Source: Actinoplanes liguriensis (GTDB lineage Bacteria > Actinomycetota > Actinomycetes > Mycobacteriales > Micromonosporaceae). From it: a stretch of 5,037 nt of DNA. Positions 1 through 4,970 of this stretch are shown piece after piece. The notes beneath the pieces were generated by a model. It worked only from the letters and a program-made list of their open reading frames with translations, was not told where the DNA came from and did no database searches. Each line of letters begins with the position of its first letter. Position 1 is the first letter of the stretch. Where the stretch lies: assembly GCA_000715855.1 (NCBI GenBank), contig KL571220.1, positions 48,805-53,841 on the forward strand. Direction: 5' to 3'. Both the position numbers and the translations under genes were made by a program.

Positions 1-17
1 ATGTGTATAAGAGACAG
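1..17 (+). other. Tn5/Nextera transposase adapter remnant (sequencing artefact)
   Basis: The first 17 bases, ATGTGTATAAGAGACAG, match the last 17 of the 19-base Tn5 mosaic end used in Nextera tagmentation libraries. They are untrimmed adapter, not chromosome. Read in frame they give the peptide MCIRDS, a familiar false N-terminus in draft-genome proteins. Genomic sequence starts at about position 18, and any protein model beginning at base 1 is false. Confidence 0.97.
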
Positions 18-219
18 CCCAGGCCCCGTCGACCAGCGCGTCGCCGAGCGGACCGGAGCCCCGCGTCACCACCCGCCGGTCCGCCACCTCGACCCGCTCG
101 GCCAGCACCAGCTCCAGCAACAGCGCCCCGCCCAGCCCGAGATCGATCCGGGAACTGTCGATGACCCGGCGCCCGAGCTCGTCGTGCGCGAGGAGCGTGA
201 ACTCTTCGAGGAGGTTCAT
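18..219 (-). CDS. GPP34 (GOLPH3/Vps74-like) family protein, N-terminal part only
   Basis: Read on the minus strand from an ATG at 219-217, this gives 67 codons with strong GC3 bias and no stop before the adapter. The protein begins MNLLEEFTLLAHDELGRRVI. It continues with a D-x-G-L-x-G-A-L-L-L-E-L-V-L-A-E-R-V stretch (about residues 25-43) and then a V-A-D-R-R-V-V segment. That order (Leu-rich first helix, short polar turn, Gly-Ala-Leu-Leu helix, then a beta strand) is typical of the N-terminus of actinobacterial GPP34 domain proteins. Complete members are a little over 200 residues, so about two thirds is missing, lost at the contig end rather than by mutation. Eukaryotic relatives bind phosphatidylinositol 4-phosphate at the Golgi; the bacterial role is unknown to me. 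The gene is divergent from the CNNM operon, and only a weak GGGG Shine-Dalgarno precedes the start. Confidence 0.75.
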
Positions 220-305
220 ACCCCGACGGTAAAGGTGCTTGTCACCACCACGGTTGGTACCGGAAGGTCCGAGTCCGGCAGAATGAGGGCCGAGGTGAAG
301 CGATC
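220..305. promoter_or_regulatory. Divergent intergenic region between the GPP34 and CNNM genes
   Basis: These 86 bases separate two divergent start codons, so they should hold promoters for both. For the plus strand a weak candidate is TTGGTA (254-259) with CAGAAT (279-284), at a long 19-bp spacing. No convincing box pair is seen for the minus strand. A purine-rich GAGG at 292-295 is the ribosome binding site of the plus-strand gene, 10 bases before its ATG. The existence of promoters here is inferred from gene orientation. Confidence 0.35.
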
Positions 306-1640
306 ATGGACGGCCTGCTCCTGACCGCGGTGCTCCCGCTGGCGGCTTTCGCGCTGCTGACGGTGGGCAACGCGTTTTTCGTGGCCGCCGAGTTCGGCCT
401 GGTCACTGTCGACCGGGCGGAGATCGACCAGCGTGCCGCGTCCGGCGACCGGCGCGCCAAGACGGTCCGTTCCGCGCTGCACGAGCTGTCCTTTCAGCTC
501 TCCGGCGCGCAGCTCGGCATCACACTTACCGCACTGCTCACCGGTTACCTGGCCGAGCCGGCGCTGTCCCGGCTGATCACCCCGGTGGTCGAGCCGGTGA
601 CCGGGTCGGCCACCGAGACCGTCACGCACGTGCTCGCCCTGGTCGTGGCCACCCTGGTGTCGATGCTCTTCGGCGAGCTCGTGCCGAAGAACGCGGCGCT
701 GGCCCGGCCGATGCCACTCGCACTGGCGACCGCCGCCCCCCTACGCGGCTTCTCCAAACTGCTCAAGCCGATGATCGCCGCGCTGAACGGGACGGCCTGG
801 CTGGTCCGCAGACTCGGCATCGAGCCGCAGGAGGAACTGGCCAGCGCCCGCTCGCCGGAGGAGCTGGGCCTGCTCGCCGCGATCAGCGCCCGGGCCGGCG
901 CGCTGCCGGCCGAGACGGCGACGCTGATGCGCCGGACCATCCGGTTCGGAGAGAAACGCGCCGCCAAGGCGATGACCCCGCGCGTCGACGTGGTCGGGCT
1001 GAAGACGACGGCCAGCGTCGCCGACCTGATCACGGTCGCCCGGCAGACCGGGCACACCCGCTTTCCGGTGTACGAGAGCACGCTCGACGTGGTCACCGGC
1101 GTCGCCGGGGTCAACGATGCGCTCGGAGTTCCGCCCGAGCGCCGTGCCGCGACCAAGGTCTCGGTGCTCGCACGGGAGCCGGTGTTCGTACCGGAAAGCC
1201 TTGGTCTTGACAAGGTTCTTGCTGCTCTCCGGGCCGCGGATGCCGACCTGGCGATCGTCGTGGACGAGTATGGCGGCACCGACGGCGTGGTGACGGTCGA
1301 AGACCTGATCGAGGAACTGGTCGGTGAGATCGCCGACGAGTACGACACCGAGCTCGACGAGACCGGCACGGCCGAGCTGACGGCCCCCGGTGGGGAGAAG
1401 ACCTTCCTGGTCGACGGCCTCCTGCGGGAGGACGAGATGCTGGAACAGACCGGGTTCGGCCTGCCGGAGGGGCCCTACGAGACGCTCGCCGGCTTTCTGC
1501 TCGCGCGCCTCGGCCACATCCCGGTCGTCGGCGAGTCCCTGGAGGAGAACGGGTGGGAGTTCACCGTCATGGAGGTGGACCGGCACCGGATCGAGCAGGT
1601 CCGGGTCGTCGCCCCGCCCGAGGAGCCCACCGATGACTAA
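306..1640 (+). CDS. CNNM/CorC-family membrane protein: DUF21, CBS pair and CorC_HlyC domain (444 aa)
   Basis: The architecture is complete for the CNNM/CorC (HlyC/CorC) family. Residues 1 to about 195 are the DUF21 membrane domain, with hydrophobic segments near 4-34, 64-90 and 107-127, a GAQLGIT motif at 67-73 and the family signature GELVPKN at 123-129. A CBS pair covers about 220-345; its first half starts at MTPR (223-226), and its second half contains the DEYGGTDGVVTVEDLIEELV block (320-339). A CorC_HlyC accessory domain fills about 355-437 (FLVDGLL, then LPEGPYETLAGFLL). Relatives are implicated in Mg2+ or other divalent cation export and homeostasis, with adenine nucleotide binding at the CBS dimer; the substrate here is unproven. 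The ATG at 306 is preceded by GAGG at 292-295 and leads straight into the first membrane helix. The stop overlaps the next gene, a CNNM paralogue, by 8 bp. Length is normal and nothing is broken. Confidence 0.93.
   Translation: MDGLLLTAVLPLAAFALLTVGNAFFVAAEFGLVTVDRAEIDQRAASGDRRAKTVRSALHELSFQLSGAQLGITLTALLTGYLAEPALSRLITPVVEPVTGSATETVTHVLALVVATLVSMLFGELVPKNAALARPMPLALATAAPLRGFSKLLKPMIAALNGTAWLVRRLGIEPQEELASARSPEELGLLAAISARAGALPAETATLMRRTIRFGEKRAAKAMTPRVDVVGLKTTASVADLITVARQTGHTRFPVYESTLDVVTGVAGVNDALGVPPERRAATKVSVLAREPVFVPESLGLDKVLAALRAADADLAIVVDEYGGTDGVVTVEDLIEELVGEIADEYDTELDETGTAELTAPGGEKTFLVDGLLREDEMLEQTGFGLPEGPYETLAGFLLARLGHIPVVGESLEENGWEFTVMEVDRHRIEQVRVVAPPEEPTDD
1620..1625 (+). promoter_or_regulatory. 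Ribosome binding site fixing the start of the second CNNM gene
   Basis: GAGGAG lies inside the end of the upstream gene, 7 bases before the ATG at 1633. It supports this start over any earlier in-frame codon. The frame stays open upstream to about 1390, but that stretch is the shadow of the first CNNM gene. The ATG also places the first membrane helix at the N-terminus, as expected for DUF21. Confidence 0.8.
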
Positions 1641-2676
1641 CGTGATCATCACGATCGTGCTGTTGCTCGGCAACGGCATCTTCGTCGGTGGCGAGTTCGC
1701 GCTGATCGCCTCCCGGCGCACCGCGCTGGAACCGCTCGCCGAGACCTCGCAGCCCGCCCGCTGGGCGCTCTCGGCGATGAACCAGATCCCGCTGATGATC
1801 GCCGGCGCCCAGCTCGGCATCACGATCTGCTCGCTGGCGCTCGGCGCGATCGCCGAGCCGGCGCTGGCCGACCTGCTGGAGGGCCCGTTCCACTCGGCCG
1901 GCCTGCCGGAGCGTGCGGTGCACCCGGTCGCGTTCGTGCTGGCGCTGGTCGTCGTGGTCTTCCTGCACACGGTCATCGGCGAGATGGTGCCGAAGAACAT
2001 CACCCTGGCCGGCCCGGAACGGTCCGCGCTCATCCTCGGGCCGTTCATGCTGGCTTTCTGTACGGCGACCAAGCCGCTGCTGGTGGCGATGCGCTGGGCG
2101 TCGCGGACGGTGCTGCGGCTGTGGAAGATCGAGGCGACCGACGCGGTCAAGACGGTGTTCACCGCCGAGGAACTGGCCGGGATGGTCACGCAGGCGCGCA
2201 GCGAGGGGCTGCTGGGCTCGGAGCAGTACGCCCGGATCCACGCCGCGCTCGGGTTGAACAGCCGCACCGCGGCGGACACCCTGCTGCCCTGGGCGCGGGT
2301 CACCACGGTGGCGGCGGACGTGTCGCCCGCGACGCTGGAGACGGTGGCCACCCGCAGCGGGCGGTCCCGGTTCCCGGTCGTGCAGCGGGACACCCGGCGG
2401 GTGCTGGGATTCGTGCACGTGAAGGACGTTCTCGGGATTCCCGGCTCGCAGCGGCGGCTGCCCATCCCGGCGGAGGTGATCCGGCCGCTCGCCGTGGTGG
2501 CGCCGGAGCGCAGCCTGGCGGATCTGTTGCTGACCATGCGGCGGGATCGGCTGCACATCGTGCTGGTCAGCGATGGGCGGCGGCCGTTGGGCGTGATCAC
2601 GCTGGATGACGTGCTGCATGCGGTGATCGGGGAGCCTGCCCACGCGACGGTGCAGGCGGCGGCTCGGGTCCGCTGA
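1633..2676 (+). CDS. CNNM/CorC-family membrane protein: DUF21 and CBS pair, no CorC_HlyC domain (347 aa)
   Basis: A paralogue of the gene just upstream, likely co-transcribed and translationally coupled to it (8-bp overlap, GAGGAG 7 bases before the ATG). The DUF21 domain occupies residues 1 to about 165: a first helix ending in GGEFALIASRR (19-29), GAQLGIT at 58-64, EPALADL at 75-81, a Val-rich helix at 99-115 and GEMVPKN at 116-122. The CBS pair runs from about 215 to 335, with SRFPVVQ (245-251), VLGFVHVKDVL (257-267) and VITLDDVLHAVIGE (321-334). The protein ends 13 residues later, so the CorC_HlyC domain of its neighbour is absent. The acidic DEYGGTDG loop of the neighbour reads VSDGRRPLG here (312-320), so nucleotide or Mg2+ binding may differ. 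Paired CNNM-type genes are common in actinomycetes (for example Rv1842c-Rv1841c in Mycobacterium tuberculosis). Joint action in divalent cation handling is inferred. Confidence 0.9.
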   Translation: MTNVIITIVLLLGNGIFVGGEFALIASRRTALEPLAETSQPARWALSAMNQIPLMIAGAQLGITICSLALGAIAEPALADLLEGPFHSAGLPERAVHPVAFVLALVVVVFLHTVIGEMVPKNITLAGPERSALILGPFMLAFCTATKPLLVAMRWASRTVLRLWKIEATDAVKTVFTAEELAGMVTQARSEGLLGSEQYARIHAALGLNSRTAADTLLPWARVTTVAADVSPATLETVATRSGRSRFPVVQRDTRRVLGFVHVKDVLGIPGSQRRLPIPAEVIRPLAVVAPERSLADLLLTMRRDRLHIVLVSDGRRPLGVITLDDVLHAVIGEPAHATVQAAARVR

Positions 2677-2690
2677 CCCGCTCCCCGTAG

Positions 2691-2706
2691 GACTGCTTCA
2701 GCGGTC
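2691..2706 (+). terminator. Weak hairpin after the CNNM operon
   Basis: GACTGC, loop TTCA, GCGGTC: a six-pair stem with one G-U pair, starting 14 bases after the stop at 2676. It is followed by GATTTGTG rather than a true T-run, so any terminator would be inefficient. No other stem was seen between the operon and the next gene. Confidence 0.25.
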
Positions 2707-2817
2707 GATTTGTGAGTCGGACACGTTGGGCCTTTCGGGTTCGGCATTTCGGGTGAACGCGTACGAGTGGTCTTTTCTCTGTCCGGAGTTTCGACCCGGG
2801 AGTCAAGCGACAATGCG

Positions 2818-2823
2818 GACAAT
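2818..2823 (+). promoter_or_regulatory. Possible -10 element for a leaderless transcript of the LamG gene
   Basis: GACAAT ends 6 bases before the ATG at 2830, which would put the transcription start at or next to the A of the start codon. The A at position 2 and T at position 6 fit the actinobacterial TANNNT pattern, but the first base is G. A second GACAAT sits at 2809-2814. No purine-rich Shine-Dalgarno precedes the ATG, which agrees with leaderless translation. I see no convincing -35 box. Confidence 0.35.
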
Positions 2824-2829
2824 AGCCCC

Positions 2830-3675
2830 ATGCTTCACTCCCGGCGGCGTGCCGTACCGATCGGCGCCCTCGTACTGGGCAGCCTGTTCTTTCTGACCCC
2901 CCGTTCCGTCGGCACGCCCGCAGGCGCCCAGCCCGCCGACCAGCTCGTGCCGTCACCCTCGGCCGGAGTGCTCACCAACGAGGCCCGCTTCCCGGCTCCC
3001 GCCGACCTCAGCCGCGTCCAGACCGCCAAAGCCCCGGTGACACTCCGCTACGACTTCGACAGCGGGGTGGGAAAACCGATCGCGGACACCGCAGGACAGC
3101 ACGAGCTGCGGGCGCTCGGGCAGAACGGGGGGACGCTGCGGCTCGTACCCGGCGGAACCGGGCTCGCCGTCGCCTACCCGGACCGGTGCAACCTCCCGAA
3201 AGAACGGGACTGCCCCCGGGCCATCCTGGAAGGCCAACGGGACGACAGCCTCAACCCGGGGCGGCGGCTGCTGCGGTACGGCGCGTCCGTCCTGATGACC
3301 CACGCCGACCTGGCCGACGGTGCGAACGTGGTGCAGAAGGGCTACTCCGTCGGCGGTGTCAGCCAATTCAAACTCCAGGTCGACCATCGGCAAGGGCACC
3401 CCAGTTGCGTGATCGCGGGCACCCGGGCGCGGATCTATCGGGCCGAGCCCCAGATCAACGTGGCCGACGGGCAGTGGCACGACCTGGAGTGCAACCGGAC
3501 CGCGGAGCGTCTGACGCTGCTGGTGGACGGCCTGCCGCAAGCCTCGGTGCCGATCCCGAAGACCCTCTCCATCGCCAACGTCGAGCCGCTCCGCATCGGC
3601 GGCAAGGGCCCAGGCCTGGGCAACGACCAGTTCGCCGGTGAGATCGACAACGTCTTCGTCGACATCGGCACCTGA
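2830..3675 (+). CDS. Secreted LamG / concanavalin A-like domain protein (281 aa)
   Basis: The N-terminus is a Sec signal peptide: basic MLHSRRR, hydrophobic core VPIGALVLGSLFFL (9-22), then a Pro/Ala segment with likely cleavage after AGA (31-33). A Pro/Ser-rich linker leads into a LamG/concanavalin A-like beta-sandwich from about residue 70 to the end. Its marks are LRYDFDSGVG (72-81), FKLQVD (180-185), VADGQWHDLEC (211-221), LTLLVDGLP (228-236) and FAGEIDNVFVD (268-278). Four cysteines (120, 128, 193, 221) suggest two disulfides, fitting export. Such domains bind carbohydrate or protein ligands; I see no attached catalytic domain, so ligand and role are unknown. I prefer the ATG at 2830. 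The frame is also open from a GTG at 2767, which has GGTGA at 2752-2756 upstream, but that would put 21 polar residues before the signal peptide. It appears to stand alone, with a hairpin terminator just after the stop. Confidence 0.82.
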   Translation: MLHSRRRAVPIGALVLGSLFFLTPRSVGTPAGAQPADQLVPSPSAGVLTNEARFPAPADLSRVQTAKAPVTLRYDFDSGVGKPIADTAGQHELRALGQNGGTLRLVPGGTGLAVAYPDRCNLPKERDCPRAILEGQRDDSLNPGRRLLRYGASVLMTHADLADGANVVQKGYSVGGVSQFKLQVDHRQGHPSCVIAGTRARIYRAEPQINVADGQWHDLECNRTAERLTLLVDGLPQASVPIPKTLSIANVEPLRIGGKGPGLGNDQFAGEIDNVFVDIGT

Positions 3676-3677
3676 CC

Positions 3678-3700
3678 CGTCCCCGGAGCACTGGCGGACG
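3678..3700 (+). terminator. Hairpin terminator after the LamG gene
   Basis: The stem starts two bases after the stop: CGTCC (3678-3682) pairs with GGACG (3696-3700), and CCGG (3683-3686) with CTGG (3691-3694) including one G-U. The loop is AGCA and C3695 is bulged, giving nine pairs. No T-run follows, which is common in actinomycete terminators. It also lies downstream of the small minus-strand ORF, so it could act in both directions. Confidence 0.5.
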
Positions 3701-3734
3701 TCCCACATCTACCCTCACCGTCAGGGCGTGCTGA

Positions 3735-3866
3735 TCAATTTGTGGCCCTCGCGCGGCCCCGCTGCTCGAAGTCCGTGAAAGCCGTGATCACCTCACCCGG
3801 CGGCACGGTACTGCCGACCGTCAGGCGCAGGCGTCGGCCACCGACGGCGAAGCGGTGCACGCTCAT
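3735..3866 (-). CDS. Small hypothetical ORF (43 aa), possibly the stub of an SRPBCC-like gene
   Basis: Read on the minus strand from ATG at 3866-3864 to TGA at 3737-3735, this gives a 43-residue peptide beginning MSVHRFAVGGRRLRLTVGST and containing VPPGEVITAFTDFEQRG (21-37). About 84% of codons end in G or C, so the frame looks genuinely coding. The pattern of beta strand followed by a P-x-E-V-x-x-A-F-T-D-F helix resembles the start of SRPBCC/START-like proteins, usually near 150 residues; this is an impression from motif shape only. If right, the gene is cut short. In the -1-type alternative frame just before the stop one can read GPQIDQHALT, somewhat like the family's next segment, hinting at a frameshift. 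The ATG is the only start after the upstream stop and has no Shine-Dalgarno: an 18-bp palindrome sits immediately before it. It may be a real small protein or a remnant. Confidence 0.35.
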   Translation of the reverse strand: MSVHRFAVGGRRLRLTVGSTVPPGEVITAFTDFEQRGRARATN

Positions 3867-3884
3867 GGCACGCCCGGGCGTGCC
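3867..3884. repeat. Perfect 18-bp palindrome, candidate operator
   Basis: GGCACGCCCGGGCGTGCC is its own reverse complement over all 18 bases, with no spacer. It lies between two divergent reading frames, directly next to the ATG of the small minus-strand ORF and 23 bases before the ATG of the plus-strand broken gene. A dimeric repressor site or a short hairpin are both possible. It is GC-rich, so chance formation is less unlikely than its length suggests. Confidence 0.45.
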
Positions 3885-3907
3885 CGAACGGGGTTGCCGG
3901 GTGGCCG

Positions 3908-4578
3908 ATGATGGTCACGATGACGACACAGGGCGAGCGCGACCACGCCGGTCTTCTGCGGCGGCTGGAGGCCTTGAAGCTGCCAGTCGTACCGCTGGAG
4001 CGCCACGGCTTTCTGGCACCCTCGGACCGCGCGGAAATGAAGCGTGAGCCGGACGCGGTCGGTGTCGGTCCCGACGGTACGGCGTTCGCCGTTTGGTCAC
4101 ACCGGAAGAGCTCCCGCCGCAAGCAGGTCACGTGGCACCTCGGCGGCAAGGGGATCCGGATCCTCGGCGCCATCGATATGGAGACGGACCTGCGTGTGTC
4201 GTTCGTGCAGGCGCTGCCGGAAGGACGGGTCCTGCTGGCGGCGGCTCGTGCTGGACGTGGCGAGCTCAACGGTGAGGTCTGGACCCAGGACGGCGGGGAG
4301 CGTCTCCCTGCCGGTCTGCCCACAGCATGCTGGTCAGTGGTGCAGACCGTGCGCTGCTGGCGGGCTGGGGCTCCGAGTACGACGTCATGACCCTGCTGCG
4401 GGTCGGCCGAGAAGGGGTGCGCCAACTCGGCCGGCAGTGCCGCATCGTGCTTCCCGATCGCATCGAGGCACAGGGACTTCGTTACACCTGCCGAGGCGGT
4501 GACCTGCATGCCTTCATTCGAGGGCGGTGGTACCGCACTGACTTGGATGCCCTCAGCGCGGTTGCCGACGCCATCTAG
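3908..4578 (+). pseudogene. Broken gene: N- and C-terminal parts of one protein in different frames
   Basis: The first frame runs from ATG 3908 (alternatives at 3911 and 3920) to a TGA at 4388-4390. Up to about residue 132 it looks like real protein: VGVGPDGTAFAVWSH (51-65), then VQALPEGRVLLAAARAG (100-116) and EVWTQDGGER (123-132). After that it degrades into Trp/Cys-rich text. A second frame, open from 4276 and with an ATG at 4327, gives sensible sequence to the TAG at 4578: ADRALLAGWGSEYDVMTLLR and, near the end, RGGDLHAFIRGRWYRTDLDAL. Moving from the first to the second needs a -1 (or +2) shift between 4276 and 4388. The two halves resemble the beginning and end of a larger actinomycete protein built of repeated beta-strand blocks, so I infer a middle deletion as well as a frame change; I do not know the function. 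Alternatives are a sequencing error or two separate small genes. A GGGTGG precedes the start closely. Confidence 0.55.
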
Positions 4579-4641
4579 TCGGCTGTCGAGCACTGCTGCA
4601 CCGGCGTAATGGCACGAGAGCAGCTGACAGTGCACCAGAAT

Positions 4642-4687
4642 GACGAAACGCCTGGTCTTGGCAGTTGCCATGACCAGGCGTTTCGTC
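4642..4687. terminator. Strong bidirectional hairpin terminator of the tRNA-Gly gene
   Basis: GACGAAACGCCTGGTC (4642-4657) is perfectly complementary to 4672-4687, giving 16 pairs. The interior adds TGGC/GCCA (4659-4662 with 4667-4670 as T-A, G-C, G-C, C-G) above one T-T mismatch, so almost the whole 46 bases fold into one rod. It begins two bases beyond the CCA end of the minus-strand tRNA and lies 63 bases after the stop of the broken plus-strand gene. It is therefore well placed to stop transcription from both sides. Confidence 0.85.
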
Positions 4688-4689
4688 GT

Positions 4690-4763
4690 TGGAGCGGGTG
4701 ACGGGAATCGAACCCGCGCTGTCAGCTTGGGAAGCTGATGTTCTGCCATTGAACTACACCCGC
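4690..4763 (-). tRNA. tRNA-Gly, anticodon CCC
   Basis: The minus strand folds into a full 74-base cloverleaf. The acceptor GCGGGTG pairs with CACCCGC, and the D stem is GTTC/GAAC with loop AATGGCA. The anticodon stem is TCAGC/GCTGA with the seven-base loop TTCCCAA, so the anticodon is CCC after the invariant T33. A four-base variable loop follows, then a T arm GCGGG/CCCGT with loop TTCGATT. The discriminator is T and CCA is encoded (TCCA at 4693-4690). This tRNA reads GGG glycine codons. It stands alone, with its own terminator downstream. The known spurious peptide containing SSMAEHQLPKL is a translation of this gene. Confidence 0.97.
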
Positions 4764-4773
4764 AAGAGGCCTC

Positions 4774-4779
4774 ACTGTA
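4774..4779 (-). promoter_or_regulatory. Possible -10 box of the tRNA-Gly gene
   Basis: On the minus strand TACAGT fits TANNNT and ends 10 bases before the 5' end of the mature tRNA, leaving a leader of only a few bases. A second AT-rich hexamer, GATAAT (4789-4784), lies just upstream. Neither has a clear TTGAC-like -35 at 16-18 bp. Confidence 0.35.
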
Positions 4780-4879
4780 CCTGATTATCCGACTCGGCGG
4801 CGGAGGCACCCCGCAATGTGGCCACCCGACCGTGACCCGCACCCCAAGCTGGTCGAGGACACGACGGCGAACGCGGCAC

Positions 4880-4924
4880 CTGATGGTGGCAGCAACCATC
4901 AGCGGCAGAACGGCCGCTGCCACC
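4880..4924. repeat. Overlapping, mutually exclusive hairpins
   Basis: CTGATGGT (4880-4887) pairs with ACCATCAG (4895-4902), eight perfect pairs with loop GGCAGCA. GGTGGCAGC (4885-4893) pairs with GCTGCCACC (4916-4924), nine perfect pairs around a 22-base loop. The two share 4885-4887 and cannot form together. A third short stem, GCGGC/GCCGC (4902-4906 with 4913-4917), competes as well. The arrangement lies in the 207-base gap between the tRNA (ends 4763) and the candidate ORF at 4971. Apart from the tRNA promoter, I see nothing else in that gap. Confidence 0.4.
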
Positions 4925-4970
4925 GTCCAGGCTTCCTGGCCGCGGGAGCGCAGGCGCGGGTCAACTGACC

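Noticed and set aside
1..324. Plus-strand open frame beginning MCIRDSPG
   Set aside because: It starts in the transposase adapter and then runs antisense to the GPP34 gene and into the CNNM gene in another frame.
1390..1632. Upstream extension of the second CNNM protein
   Set aside because: The extension is Arg/Ser/Trp-rich shadow of the first gene. The ATG at 1633 has a well-spaced GAGGAG and begins directly at the first membrane helix.
741..2831. Long minus-strand open frame opposite the CNNM operon
   Set aside because: It is low-complexity Arg/Ser/Pro-rich text antisense to two clear membrane protein genes. GC-rich DNA commonly leaves such shadow frames open.
3742..4047. Plus-strand open frame starting GTG 3742
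   Set aside because: Its sequence is Arg/Pro-rich, it lies antisense to the better-looking 43-codon ORF, and it then overlaps the broken gene in another frame.
4292..4330. Programmed -1 ribosomal frameshift in the broken gene
   Set aside because: No X-XXY-YYZ slippery heptamer or well-placed downstream structure was found. The apparent loss of middle sequence fits mutation better.
3793..4923. Long minus-strand open frame of 376 codons
   Set aside because: It reads straight through the tRNA-Gly gene, its terminator and the antisense of the broken gene. The segment containing SSMAEHQLPKL is the classic false translation of a tRNA.
4816..4968. Plus-strand 50-codon frame starting MWPPDRD
   Set aside because: There is no Shine-Dalgarno, its composition is unlike a folded protein, and it is riddled with the inverted repeats at 4880-4924.
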